Shown: positions 27,771 through 40,800 of the stretch, one piece after another
Layout of the letters: each line of letters begins with the position of its first letter
Position numbering within the stretch: the first letter of the stretch is position 1
NCBI RefSeq assembly: GCF_901933205.1
Contig: NC_044572.1
Location: 111,054,965-111,118,964, forward strand
Length of the DNA stretch: 64,000 nucleotides
Direction of reading: 5' to 3'
Origin: Camarhynchus parvulus
Taxonomy: Eukaryota > Chordata > Aves > Passeriformes > Thraupidae
Position numbers and translations under genes: made by a program
The notes under the pieces: generated by a model
The model's input: the letters and a program-made list of their open reading frames with translations, nothing else
Database searches by the model: none
Told to the model about the DNA's origin: nothing

Positions 27771-27905
27771 TCTTGAGCCTGTCTGAGTTCAAGAAGCTTT
27801 TGGACAATGCTCATGATGCTATTCCTAGGTGTGTTCTGTGCAGGGCTAGGAGTTGGACTGAGTCATCCTGGTGGGTCCTTTCCAACTCAGCATATTCTAT
27901 GATAC
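27771..27905 (+). mobile_element. CR1 LINE 3' tail, forward
   Basis: The text AAGCTTTTGGACAATGCTCA, GCAGGGCTAGGAGTTGGACT, GAGTCATCCTGGTGGGTCCT and TTCCAACTCAGCATATTCTATGAT (quoted as separate blocks of the 3' UTR) is the CR1 subfamily type with 'aggagttggactcgatgatcc'. About 135 bp remain, with the 5' end truncated. It overlaps a 132-codon frame on the - strand that I regard as chance. Confidence 0.9.
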
Positions 27906-30210
27906 CCTCAAAATAAATAGGTCTTTCTTTTAGGTTTTTTTTTGTCCAGTTATACTTGGAAAGATTAAGTATAGGTGAAACTTTTTTTCCCTCTAGCCTC
28001 ACCTTAAATAAGGAATTGTTAATATCTGTAGCTTACAGATATGAATTTGTTCTGTCTGGTCAGATTGTAATTTTCATTGGAGGCTGAGGCTAGAAATAAA
28101 AATGTTGCAATGCTTTATTGTAATGTCTCTTTTATTGCATCAAGTGAGTGTAGAAGTTCCCAGGAAAAACATTAATTTTAGTATACTAGAAGGAAGGTGT
28201 TCAGTAAGCCTATACACACATTATTCCTTGGGGAATTGTATCATCTAAAGAAATTAATTGGAATCAATGAAGCATATACTTTAACTATAGATTTTCTATT
28301 GGAGGAGCAGATGGGACTCAAAAAGGCATAAATAAAGTATATTTAATTACAGTTTACTTCAAGAGGAGAAATGAATAACACTTCATTTTTCTCATTACTT
28401 ATTCTACATCTGTGCAGATGATTGGTGCTTCAAATCATAGCTTCTGATCAGAAAAATATTTATTCTCTTGAACTTCTAAAAACAGTGGTTAAACAGAACT
28501 CTGTGGACTGCAGGTGGTCATTTGTCTTTTCTCTCTCATCACAGTAATAGTCCATGGGACCAGTGACAGAGTTGCTACTTGAATTTCAGAAAATAGTTGA
28601 TTTATATAATAGTACAAAGCAATTGACAATTTATGGGTTACCTACAAATGAAGAAGGAAAAAAATAACACTGAGAAGTATTAATCACTGAAAATGCTTGA
28701 AGGAAAACTGTAAAAATGTTAAAAAATGTAGCTAATTGCAAATGCAGAAACATACCCTAGAAATATATAATATTACAATACTTTTTTGTCTTTCCAAAGA
28801 CTTATATGTCCTGGTAAGGAGACACTGCTCAGCGAGCAGTATCTGTTATATGGTTAGAATATTAGAAAATATTTGCTTTCAATCTTAGTGTTTTTGGAAG
28901 CAAGACTTAGTAAGTCTGTCATATTTTATGACACAGCAAATAGATATTTAGCAGTGTCAGGTCAAAAAACTATACTCAGGAACTGACAACTGACAAAATT
29001 ATTTCTTTCTTTATCTAATAAGAAACATTTTATCTTGTTGGAATATCACTCGCAATGCTGGGTTGGAAAAAACAAAACAAAAACCAAACAAGTCAAGTGA
29101 TGTAGTGTGTGCAAGTCTGAAGGTCTGAGGAGGTGTAAATAGGTAGGTAATTCTGTGCCTGGGCTTCTTGCTCTAAAACAGGTCTCCACCTTGGTGGCTC
29201 TGTTAGTGTGTAAGTGCTGAGTGACCAGAGTCACCCGAGCCAGCTCAAGAGTACCCACAAAGCCCAGCAGGATCAAGATACAGTAGTGTACAATTTCTGG
29301 CTGTTTTCTGCAAATATACATCCAGAAGTCCTGCTGCTTCCCATTATTTGTTTAACAGCCTACTGTTTGTAGTACTTGCTTACTAGAAGCAATAGTCACT
29401 CATCACTCCAACCTATTGCTCCCACGCGCCTGCCCTGATGGCAGTGGGTGGAATAATGCAGCCAGCTCTTCTTCCCCTCCTGCTGAAGTAGGCTGCTGTT
29501 CAAAACCAAACCCAGACAGTGGGAAAGAAGCGGATCTGATCCTATTATGCAAATAGCATCCAGACTTCTGAGACTGCAAAAAAAAGCTTGAAAGAAGAGA
29601 TGCTCTCTTGTGAGAGGAGTGACTTCTGGCTAAGTATTAATTGTGAGTTTGCATCCATCAATTTTGAAATAATGTTCCTGCAGGTCACTGTTTGCACTTC
29701 ACAGGGCCTTGAACTATTTTGCCATGATCTCTTCTTCAATCAGACAGATGGCACCCTCGGAGGAGTTCTTATGTTATCTTTCTATGGGTGAAGGAGCTTG
29801 CTTGTCCCTCTGTAGAACTCCGTGGATAGAGAGCCTCAACATCTTACACTGAAATTTGGGCTTCATCTTGGGATACCATTTTATGGGTTGCTTCCCTCCA
29901 TTTCACATGATAGTGGGACACTTTGTGTTAAAAAAAAAAAATATGAGTGGAAGAAAGCTCTGATACTGCAAAATGAGTCTCACTTGGTACTTTTTAAAGA
30001 CTGAGCTTTTCCAATGAAACTGCAAAATTCATGGAAATGCCGAGATGCTAGAGACAAATCAACTACTGACAGGCATTACTCCACTGTCAAAAAGTAAGTG
30101 CAATGTGAGTTCAGTAAATGTTATGAACACTACTACTAACTCCCTACCACGGGCTATTGGCATATGAACAGCTATAGAATCCTCAGGATAGCCTAGATTC
30201 AATCTACACA

Positions 30211-30297
30211 CCAGGAGAATTAAAACCATCTTTATTATAATGGAACCAAAACAGAACCAGGAAAATTAAAACCATCTTTATTATAACAGAACCAAAC
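30211..30297. repeat. 46-bp tandem duplication (about 1.9 copies)
   Basis: The unit beginning CCAGGAGAATTAAAACCATC at 30211 recurs at 30257 as CCAGGAAAATTAAAACCATC. Both continue with TTTATTATAA and then GAACCAAA. The copies differ by only a few bases, so the duplication is recent relative to the surrounding decay, or the unit is under constraint. It lies within the 19.3-kb intron. Confidence 0.9.
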
Positions 30298-31135
30298 CCC
30301 ATCTTGTTAATAAATAGGATATGAAGAGAAGCATGAAAATAATAATATGTAGAACATACTAAATATAATGTTCTTCATCTAATCATCCCCTAAGATTTTT
30401 TTTAGATTCTGAAGGGGATATTTTAGCAGGAGTTATCCTCTACCCTGCCTTGCTCTTTCAGAATGGGACTGCATTCTGGTTCTCTTTCTTAACACATTTG
30501 TATTTTAATACCACTGTTTGCAAAAAGTGATATTTAAAGTAATTCTTGAGTAGCATAATTTTTATTTTCTTTATAATCCAAGAAGAATTTTATTTACTTT
30601 AAGAATGTGTAAGAATGCAAGTTATATATCATTACTTTGGTTCTTTACTAGCAACTTTATTCTTGTCTCATCTGACTTCTCACTTCCTTTTTCCCTTCCT
30701 CTTCAATCTCTGTAGTATATCAGGGTCCTTCACAAATCATAACATTTTCTCCCCCTGTTTACAGTTGAGAAGTGGTGATAGGATACATCTTTCATTGCTG
30801 CTTGTGAGCAATGTCTTCATTCTCAAGGGTACTTTACCTGCAAGCAATCTGTACTAAAAATTCCTTTACGGAGTGTATTTTAAGGATGAAATCTCCGGTG
30901 AGAAACTTGATACACAGCCTCTCTGAAAATTAAGGTAGATAAAAAGTGGGGACGTTTAGAAAATCCTAGGCAACTACAGATGGATTATGAAATGTGAACT
31001 ACTGCATATGGTTTGTATCTAGTAATGAAATAATGTGAAACTATAATGAAAACAATGCTGAAGATGTTTTTCTAAGAGCAGTAAGTCAAGACCACTTTAA
31101 AACAGATTCCAAGACAGATATGGCTGCTTTGAGAT

Positions 31136-31320
31136 CCAAGAATCACAGAATAATTTATATTGCATGAGGTTTTGTAGGTCATCTGGTCAGAATCCTGCTC
31201 AGAGAATGGCCTACATAAATCAGATTGCTCTGGACTTTCCCCCATCAGATTGTGACTGACCTTAAGAATGGAGATGTCATAACATCTCTCACCAAGAGAA
31301 GTAATTGAGAAATTTTAAAA
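31136..31320 (-). mobile_element. Old CR1 LINE 3' fragment, reverse
   Basis: The segment starts AGAATCACAGAATAATTTAT, then AGGTCATCTGGTCAGAATCC, TGCTCAGAGAATGGCC and AATGGAGATGTCATAACATC. These follow the antisense order of a CR1 3' UTR (terminus, 'aggtcatctagtccaaccccctgctca', 'ggagattccacaacctctc'). It is strongly diverged with small deletions. The distal boundary near 31320 is approximate. Confidence 0.8.
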
Positions 31321-32224
31321 ACACTAAAAGGCATCAGTGGTGCTTTGCTACATAATTTCTTTGCCATAGTGCTACAAAACGGACATAGTGAGTAAATCTC
31401 ACTGTCTGTCAGAGGACTTACTCTGGATTTCAACTGCAGAGTATTTATTTGTTTTTATAAAAACAGCTTATTTTTCAGGCTTTTGTGACTGAAAGTTCGA
31501 ATTCTGAAGGCAGGTGAAAGAGAAAAGCAGTGATCCATAACATTATACTTATTCAGCTGTAGTGGAAGATCATTGGGACCAGTTAGTTTAAAAACAGGTT
31601 TTATCTGTTCAACTATTATTTTTTTAAAAGTGGTCTTAATTTCTTTTATAGATATATTTGAAATACATTTTGAGTTAAAGGAGGATAGTGTATAAGCACT
31701 GTCTGATTTTTCTAATAAAAAAAAGAAATACTTCTGTTATCTATATATATTAAATTTATGGATTAATTTACAATTTGTTATTACATTATATGATCTGAAC
31801 TGAAGTTTTACTGCATTGTTCATTTTTTATAAATAAAGAAGAGTTATTATCACTTTCTATTTAGAAATTAAGCTTAATTAGACCTATTGCTTAATGGTCT
31901 TGAAAACTGTGAAATCATTAGACAAAAGATTATTTGCTGTAGCTAATAAGATACAAAATTACCTTAGGGAGTATTCTTTATTGATTTGATTAAAATTTTA
32001 TAACACCTCTTGGTTTTTTTTTTCTGTTAGTAACTGGCAATAGTAACATTGATTCTCCAAAGACATTGTGCAGATGCAGCAAAATTTCTCATCTGTAGGT
32101 TTCCATGTTCTGTACTTTTGAAAATAAAATTTCAACTCTTGTTTTATTTTTCTTTCAATTACATGCATTGAGTGCTTAAAAGAATTGTTTTATTTCCGAG
32201 AGGCAAAGTAATGCTGCTCTAAAA

Positions 32225-32299
32225 TTTTTGAAGGTTTTATTTTCAATTTTCAATTATTTCTTGTCAATTTTCAATTTCAATTTTTGAAGGTTTTATTTT
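32225..32299. repeat. Local repeat cluster of TTTTTGAAGGTTTTATTTT and CAATTTT units
   Basis: TTTTTGAAGGTTTTATTTT occurs at 32225 and again at 32281. Several CAATTTT/CAATTTCAA units lie between the two copies. This looks like replication-slippage-derived simple repeat expansion. Confidence 0.75.
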
Positions 32300-35200
32300 T
32301 ATTTTTATTATTCTGGGAGTTTATTAGCAGTAATTGTGTTTTCTGAGACCCCGAGAAAGTCTTAAGGACAGTTTCAGATTGCAGAAGTCTTTATTTTAAT
32401 AATCAGACTGGATTGAAAATAACTTTTCTTCAGTAGAAATAGTCAAAGAAATTTTGCAAGCATTAATAGCTATTTTCATCAGTTGCCATTTAAATTATTG
32501 AGAATGAAAATATAAACAAGTGCCCATGGATAGATTTATTCTATTGATTATTGATGTTGATTCCATGCATTTAAAGTATTTGAATAAAATATTTTACTAA
32601 AGTCTAAAAAGGCTTTTGTATAATTACATATAAATGTGAACTACTAATTTTCAAACTTTGTTCTCACAAAGGTATAAAAATATTTCTAAGTCAGATCTTG
32701 TGAAGTCATTGATACCAAAAAAGGGATTTCTCTCAGGAATGTTTATTTTGCTGTGCAAACAGCAGCATCAGAGACTTCAAAGACAACTTTAGTATACATT
32801 GATTATTTGCAGGTTTATTCTGCCTCTGTGAGCACTTTGAAATGTAAACATCTAATTCTATAGAAATGTAATTCTGATGTTATGCAAACTCAAAACATTT
32901 TTTGCTAAAATTCATTTCAAACAACCTGTACCCCATCATCTGTATTTTCTGTATACTCAGTCATTTGGGGTTCTTCCATGTTACCATCTCCTTTGGACTG
33001 AGTTCAGTAAGCTCAGGATGTGAGCAAGGCAGCTGCATGAGCTGTGTGATCTCACAGGGACAGCCACATGGCCTAAATTGCACTAGTCCTGTCCAAGTTC
33101 TGCTTGCCAGTCTTTTTCAGAGAAACAGAAAAAGAAAATCCAAAAGTTATCTGTAGCCAGTCATTGAAATCCAATTGAAAGATACTCCTGGGACAAGTTA
33201 GGAATGGTATTAAATGTTTCTGTAAATATTTCACTCACCTTAGTACTTAGGAAGGATAAATATTTAGTTGTTTGCTCAGTGGCACCATCAAAAATCTGAA
33301 AGGCATTGTCTGGTGACTTGTAATATTCTGATCTTTTTCTTCATTCAGCATCTTTCAGTAGTCTACCCTGTGGTGAAAAAGATGAATGTGATAGGTTGTT
33401 CGTCAAAAGGGAGAGATCATGCCCTCCAGAGTGATTATTTCAAATAATTTTTTTGACCCATTTTTATTTTAGGCATGAAAAATACATGCTGTGTACATTT
33501 AGAAGAGTAAAAAAAGGCCATTAATCAAAAGACAAGTCTTAAAACCAGTCAAGCTACTAGACTTTAAAATAAATGATGTTTACTTTCTTTTCACATGGGT
33601 GCTGAGCTTGCTGTATTGTACTGTTATCTATTTTAAACCCTCAAAATCCCCCAGAAATTTCATTCTGGATTAAAATTTGCAGCTGTTCTTGTGCCTGTTC
33701 CTAAATTTCACCTTCAATTTCAGGTGAAAAATTAACAAGTAGGAATTCAAAAATGGCCATATATCAAAGATTTTTTTGTGTTTTTTCCCTACTGGTTCCA
33801 GTAATACAACAGTAAAAGGAGGGGGAAATGATGGTAGTGTGATATATAGTAATTTTAGTCAGGAAATGTGTGAGACATGCACATTTTCAAAGTGTTTGCT
33901 GAAAGCTGCCCTGTTGAGGGTATCGGTGAAGATCTGAAGCCTCTCAGGTCTGCTGTAAAATGCCTCTGATGTCATCAGGAATGAGTCTCCTCGGTGGTAA
34001 TCCTGGTAATCAAATGAACCTGCTCAGGGATGTTTAAATTGTGTTGATGTGTAAATTGCTTGGAAGGTGAGTTATGTGGTGAGTAAATAAGAGAAGTCTA
34101 CAAGAAGGAGAAGGGTCAGTCAGGTGAGGAAGGCAGATTACTTTAGATAACATGAGATTTTTTTTTTCATCATCTAGCTACCATATCTATTTAGCAGGAA
34201 AATGTTTAATGCTGTATAAAATGCACACATCCCTTGTGCATTTCAGGGAGTTTGCCACATGCTGGCTAGCTACTCTAGCTAATTTTTTATATTTTTTTAA
34301 TTACACAGTCAATATCCTGGAAGACAGGACTAGCGTGAGCTATTTTTGTATTGATTCCTACTCATAATTTCACATACACCACACTCCTGAAATTAATATA
34401 GATTGGTATCTAATACTGCAGTTTGCATCCAAATTCATCGTTGTAATAACAGCTGCATAAGGTCTTTCTTGGAAAAATTCTGTGCTTTCTAAATGCTAAT
34501 CACCCCTATTAAAATGAACAAATTAAAATTGTAATGAATTTTAAATACACGTAATTGTGCATTGACTTGAATAATTTAAGAGAGGCAAAAAATCCTAACT
34601 TCTAATGTTGACATTTTGACAAAGGCACACAGTTGCCCAATTAAGGTTCAAATTGACTTTGTTGTTAGAACAATTTATTTCAATAAACAGCTACTTAGAA
34701 GTCTTAAATAAGTAAAATGAGTGCTTTGAAATAAACTGTGACTATTAACGTGTAGCACTGGATGAAAAACCCAATGAGTGAGCCAAAATGTTTCTCTGGA
34801 TTAGTAGATTATAACAAGAAGAAGAAACCTGGAAAAGCAACATACAGTTCTTTACCTGTTTTGAAACTGTCCTGTATCCACATGTAGCCGTAATTTTTCA
34901 AACTGTGGAGGGAGTGATGGCATGCAGCAGTCAATATAGTCCTGAGTTCTAGCAAGATCCAGGACATCTCATTGGGAATGTGCAAGGTTTTCTCATGGGA
35001 TGCTGTTGAATGTAACAAATTGTTGTGCAGGATTTTCAAACAGCACTGTCAATTCTGGACAGATCTCTATGGAGGTCCAGGCAAGTTTTGCTATTGTAAA
35101 CATCTGCCTTTAATTCTGATGTTATTTGATAAGAAAGCAAATGTGCTCTGTTTTCAGTCTTTGATACGAGTTTTAATTTATCTGGATTGTAAGCAAAAAA

Positions 35201-38200
35201 TCATCTTTGATAATTAAGAACTATTTTCTGTTTTCTCTGACATTATTTACTTTAAGACCTGATAATATTTCCTCAATTTTTGTGTGGTCATTTCAAAAAT
35301 AGAACAAGACAAAGCCAAATGGGAAACCTATACTCAGCCTTGATCTGGTAGCAAGATGACAATGTGAGTTCTTACACAGAAGAAAATTAAGTTGTGAGAT
35401 ACAATACATGTGTAACCTTAGATGGAATAACCTATTTATAGTTGAGTGATCTTTGGAGCTGTCAGTGATAGCTAAAGTTTAGCGAACTTTTTTTAATGAG
35501 GAAGAAAAAAAATAGTTAATGGGAAGTAAAAAAAATGTGGAAAAATTAGCAGGCTTTTCAAAAACCTGAAAAACAGGATAGGAGACATTTTGACTTCATT
35601 TAAAATAGGGCAAAATTTTTCTAGCATCCATTTGAAATTTTATGTGATTAGTTCTTCTGTTGACTTTGAAAATTTTTTTACTTAGCATAAAATTCCTAAG
35701 CCTTTTCCTAAACCAGTTCCTAAGCAGAATAGACTTTGCCAATGATTGCATTGTGACCAGCCTTTTTCTTCCACTTTTCCCCACTTTTCCAGTGTGGTTT
35801 TTTATTGTTTTACTGCTAACAATTGACTATAATGAATTTTTAGACTATACAAAAATTATTTTTAAAAGTACAGAGAAAATTATATTAAAAGCAGAGTAGA
35901 GAGCATTATCTGAATTTCTTATCCCTCATTACTTTCCCTCTGTGTTTTCTGACATATTTATTAGTCTTTGGATCCCATGTTCATCCTGTCACCCTACAGC
36001 ACAATTTCACATAAAGTCAGTGTGAGTATTAGACTTGCAAGATAAAAAGCTGTCAGTGCATCTGTTCTGATCTTTGAATTGCCTCACTTTTATGTCACAT
36101 AGATATTACATTTCATTTTGGGGAAATGTTCTTGTATTTTTGTCTTACTATTCTTCCTAAAATATAATGTGTAAAAACTCTAAAAAAGTCACCCTGATCG
36201 TCAAGGCTATTTAAGTAATTTTTAGCAATATGTTGGACTGATATAAAATATGGCAATTCATCTTGCTTGATTAGGATGTCTGTGTGATTTAAGAACATAT
36301 TAAATTACAAGATTATGGATTTTTGACTGAAGAAATTGTCCTGTTTCATTTATCATTTCAATATAGATTTTTTTAAATTGTCCACGATTCAAGTCATAAA
36401 CCATAATGACTTATTGAATCTTTGTTACTGAACCAGCAGCCACTAAGTTAACTAATTTGTGTCACCATTTGATTTTGAAGAATGAGCTGTTGAGGTAACT
36501 TAGAAATCAGGAATACAAAAATTATCTTTTGAATGGAATGTGAATCATAAATAAAATCTGTTTTCACCACCCCTTCCACATTCGTTGATAACAATCAACA
36601 GTTTTATAGGCACTCAAAAAACTTGATAAGGATAAAAACTAACTAGATTTTTTGATTTTATAAAGGAGCATGCTATGCACTATTTGTGATTAGCATTTAT
36701 ATCTGTTCGTTGTGTGTCTGTGCTAAGCATTTATTTTCAGAAATGAAATTCTGGAATTTCATAACTTCATGAAGTGCCATATGTGCCAAGTCCCCATGTG
36801 CAGCTACACTAAGATGCAATCCAAAACTCTCAGTCATATATCATATTCATCCAATATTTCTGTTCATATATATGCATGATCTATTAATTTTGTAAGTTAC
36901 AATCCCTTTCAAGTAAATAAGTTTCTCAAAGTTTTATAGGTCAAAGCTTTTTTAGAAGTCAGAATGTTTCCCAGTAACTGTTTCAAAAATGTCATCTACT
37001 TTACCACAAAAGTGAAAATTTTCAACAGTTTCTCAGCTTCATTTTATAGAAAATTGCAATATTTTATTTAATTTCACCCGTCTAATATGTTTAGATAAAC
37101 TGAGATCACTTTAGAAACTTAAAAGTTATCATAATTCTCAGAGTTATCTATTAAAGTAGTTGTCAAGTTTTGGTTTTAGTATTTGTTTAGTTTTGCCTTG
37201 TTTTCCAGAGTATAGCCTGTGCTATTTTAATCCGTACATGTGAATATGCACGTGCACTCAAACAAACTTGTAAATGTTCCTAATTATAATCATACAGCCT
37301 TTGCTTGACAGTTCCTCTCTGTGTTGAATAGCAGGTATTGAGCCTGAAGGAGAAATGATTTTCTGTTAATAAAACTTTTGGTACAGCAGGTTGTCTGGAA
37401 AATCAATCTAATTTTTTCCTCATGATCTACAGAGGCAAATGAGAAATATCTAAGGGAGCAATTGCTCTAAATTTCATGGCTACTTTAGTATTGAGTCAAT
37501 CAAACGTGGAATATCAACACCTCTGCACAGCATGGGTGACTGTATCCTGTTATTGTGATGAATAGTAGATGTAGAAATATGAAAGAGAAAAACACTAAGA
37601 GGGGATTACGTACAATGTTACAGGGATATTAAATATCATCAGGCAAGATGATATCTTACTGTGTGTCCAATTTAAATGAAAGAAATCAAGATGATCAAAT
37701 TAGTTCAATTGAATTTATTTTGAAGCATAGATGTCTCAATTCGTAGAAATTAGAGATCATGCATTTTCTTGAGTTATAGACAGAAAATGTGCCAAACTTC
37801 TGCACGTGGTAGTACAATTTGTTTATATTTTCACACCTCTTTTGTCTTAAACCACCTCAGTCATGAGATCTAGAGACTGCAGTCGAGTCAGAGGGATGAG
37901 GATCTTATTTATGGATAGCATATGAAGCAGCAGAAATGAGAGAAATTTGAATAAATATTGAATTGAAATAATTTAAAGCTTCTCTTACTTTACCAGTCAG
38001 TTGTTTGTTTGGGTTTTTTTTTTCCTTCTGAATTGTTCTTCATTCAGGAATGAATGAGATTTCAGAGAACATGGCTTTTTTGTTACTGCATAAAAATACA
38101 GTGTTAAGCATTCTTTTTGGTAGTTGAATATTGTGGTACAGACCTGTCTTCTTTTTGACTTTTATAAACTTATTTAGTCACCAAACCAGCAGATATTTCA

Positions 38201-38455
38201 AAACATATTCGTCATTGAACCTGACACTATATGACAGTTCTAGTGTTTGATATTGACAAAATAATTAAGTATTGAGGTGTCCCTGTAGTAAGAGAAAAAT
38301 GGACCTTCTCTCTGTCTCTGGTTATAGACCATAAAATATCAAATAAACTGTGACAGAGACTAGTAGTGTTGATTTCATACAAGGGGATTTTGAAAAAGAA
38401 AGCTTATAACTTCCAGTGTTAGGATAAAAATATACAACCTCCCCTGTTCCCCCCG

Positions 38456-38479
38456 CCCCCCCCCCCCAAAAAAAAAAAA
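38456..38479. repeat. C12 followed directly by A12
   Basis: A run of 12 C abuts a run of 12 A. Further C-rich bases lie just before it (38449-38454, then a single G). Homopolymer runs of this kind are error-prone, so the exact lengths may be uncertain. Confidence 0.9.
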
Positions 38480-39275
38480 GAAGAGAGAAAAAGTAAAACA
38501 ATAGACACACAATTTATTTTAATTTTAATGGATATTCCATAAAGAAATGTTGCTGAAAATTCTCTGCCCAAAAGTACGGGAATAAACTAGTGTAAATTTC
38601 TTTTCAAAAGGTACACAACATTTAAAATCTGGGAGGATAAAACATGCAGCAAAAACATTCATTTTAAGGACATTCATACCACTGGTGCACTTACAAACTT
38701 GTTGAGTTTTTTACCTTTTTGTTACGTAATTATTACCATTTTCCTTACACTATTAATACTGTCATTTAAGACAATATCCCACAACTTCTTTGTTAATGTA
38801 GAGATCAGTTTCACACAGACATTTAAAAATAGATCTATCCCATGAGCAGCACTGTATGAAATATGGGTTGAACTATTTTCTGTAGCAGTAGTGTACCCGT
38901 GCACACTGGAAAATGTATTCTATTACTAATGGCATGGTTATAAATCAAATGTCCCTTGATGTGTCTACTTCCTGTTCAGTGATTCTCCAGAAGTTGGCAT
39001 AGTGGTGACTCAAGTTCTACTGTTTAGGAATTTGATATTAAATAACTCAAAATTAACAAGATAGGTAGGAAATTACATCTGAAGTGAGCTGGATTAAGTT
39101 CTAGCTCAAACATCTGTGTCAGAAGATCTGCTGGTAGTGGTAAGACTCTACAGGATTCTACAACTCCGTTGTAGCTACAGATGAAGTCTGTTCAAAATAG
39201 TGACTGAAAATAGTCTGCTAATCTCCTCTTTCTAAGCAAAAAGGTTCAACACTCCTACACAGATTTTCAGGGAGT

Positions 39276-39291
39276 AAAAAAAAAAAAAAAA
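39276..39291. repeat. Poly-A tract
   Basis: A run of 16 A, 440 bp upstream of the exon at 39732. No retroposon recognised beside it. Confidence 0.85.
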
Positions 39292-39731
39292 TTGACATTA
39301 TTTGGAAATGAAATTTGTAACATCATATTGTTTAATGTGTGACTGTGAACTTGCATGTGGAGGCTGTATCTATGTTGCTGTATAATAGCAGCTGCATGAC
39401 TTAGAATTCGTGACTGGTGGCTCCTTACACTTCACTTACATTAAATTTCACTGACATGATCTGTCAGCAAATATGTAGAATACACCTTTAACACCCCTGG
39501 AGTATGTGGTTTAGGTTTTTTGTTGTTGCTAGTACAATAAATATTTCTTCTCATGCTTTTGCATTGTCCTAACAGGCATCATTTATAAAAACTGACAATG
39601 TATGATATTGTGTCTGGGGTTCAAGGTTTGCAGTTATGTTAAATTTAACAGACATCAGTTTATGCATGTGAAATACTTGCAACAAAAGAAAATTTCTGAG
39701 AAATTGTCAACACTATTGATTTTTTTGTCAG

Positions 39732-39848
39732 ATAGTCTACATGGGCTGGACTGAAGAACGGGAACAAGACTCCCTTCAGGACCGAATGTACACACCAAAG
39801 TTTCTAGCACTGAGGGGATCTTCCCTTTATAAATTTATAGCACCTCCA
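39732..39848 (+). CDS. SNTG1: SNTG1 internal exon (39 codons, start of PH2 domain)
   Basis: This 117-bp phase-0 exon encodes the first strands of the second pleckstrin-homology domain of gamma-1-syntrophin. It begins IVYMGW and includes YTPKFLALRGSSLYKF and the closing IAPP. PH domains in syntrophins contribute to membrane and partner association, while the PDZ domain (encoded upstream, not here) recruits ligands such as diacylglycerol kinase zeta. The acceptor is a T-rich tract ending TTTTTTGTCAG and the donor is a consensus GTAAGT. Compared with recalled human SNTG1 residues 284-322, I count about eight substitutions in 39, mostly in the loop between the first two strands. This makes it the least conserved of the four exons. 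SNTG2 is clearly more different in this stretch. The frame has no stop and joins the neighbouring exons exactly. Confidence 0.97.
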
Positions 39849-40618
39849 GTAAGTATGTTTCTTATGCTTAGTGGGAATAAATGTTATTAAATAAAATAAT
39901 GTCATATAATATGTACAAGTCTTTCACAATGAGATACCACTCATTGGGCTAGCAGGACTGTAGCTAACAGCATTGAAGAGTTTCAGGGTGTGTGGTAGAG
40001 AAGTGATGGAAAACAGCTCTTAATCAGATGATTGGATATCTAGCAAGAACTTATTTTCCCACACTTAAATGAACACTTAAAAAATAAAAGAGAAATCTGC
40101 TTATGTTAAAAGGGAGCTTTTAATTTTCTTTTGGCAGACAGAACAGGCCCAAAGCAACATGGTTAGATTTAAACTAGAGAATCATTCTAGAGAAACCGCT
40201 GAGATTTGGGGAAGTATAAAAGCTTTTTACATGCTGTAGAGATGGCAGTATATCTCTATTTAGATTCCATCCTGAATGTAAGTTTTTGCTGCTTGAGAGC
40301 ACCAAAAGGAAGGTACGGAATCAAATGAAATTGGTTTAAGTTAAAATATTAATTAGAATCTCACTGGGAACACCAGGCAAAATTTTAGCACTCGTCTTAT
40401 ACTCAGCAATTTACCTTCACTGTCTTATGGTACATCTAAGATGCAGTAAAGATCCTCTAGCTAACTTTTAAGCCAGTTGCTAAGGAGACAGTAGCAGTCC
40501 CATCCATGCCTGCAGCAGGAAGAGTCATGTGGATTAATTTTTCCTGTTTATTGGGTGACCTTTCTGACTGCTGCTAAACCCTGTGTTTGTCAGACTGTAG
40601 CTCCTTCCTGCCTGAAAC

Positions 40619-40800
40619 AGAATCATGAAATAGTTTGGGTTGAAAGGGAGCTTTAAAGGTCATCTAGTGCAACCTCCTTACAGCAAGCAGGGACAACTTC
40701 AACTGGGGCAGGTTGCTCAGAGCCTGTCTAACCTGGTCTTGAATACTTTCAGAGATGGGGCATCTACCTCCTCTTGGGGCAATATCTTCCTGAGGTAATT
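40619..40800 (-). mobile_element. CR1 LINE 3' fragment, reverse
   Basis: The text AGAATCATGAAATAGTTTGG, GTTGAAAGGGAGCTTTAAAG, GTCATCTAGTGCAACCTCCT, CAGGTTGCTCAGAGCC and ACCTGGTCTTGAATACTTTC is the antisense CR1 3' end. About 180 bp remain, moderately diverged. It lies in the intron between the first two PH2 exons, about 800 bp after the donor at 39849. Confidence 0.93.

Larger units (their letters stand above)
20421..39731 (+). other. SNTG1: SNTG1 intron, 19.3 kb, complete
   Basis: This complete intron begins GTAAGA and ends TTTGTCAG. Its contents: a short duplication at 21755-21795; AT-rich unique sequence to 26730 with small microsatellites; a CR1 tail at 27771-27905; a GC-richer unexplained patch at 29090-29530; a 46-bp tandem duplication at 30211-30297; a reverse CR1 fragment near 31136-31320; a small duplicated motif at 32225-32299; and a C/A homopolymer junction at 38456-38479. 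The remaining stretches (20421-21750, 21800-26700, 32300-38440, 38480-39700) show no gene, RNA or mobile-element signature that I can recognise. The length is typical for this gene family, whose introns are very large. Confidence 0.9.

Noticed and set aside
27409..27807. Longest open frame in the window, 132 codons, - strand
   Set aside because: No recognisable domain. It overlaps a + strand CR1 tail at its start, and its composition is typical of a chance frame in AT-rich intron DNA.
30211..32299. CRISPR-like direct repeats
   Set aside because: Only two-copy duplications and slippage repeats occur, with no regular spacers, in a vertebrate intron.
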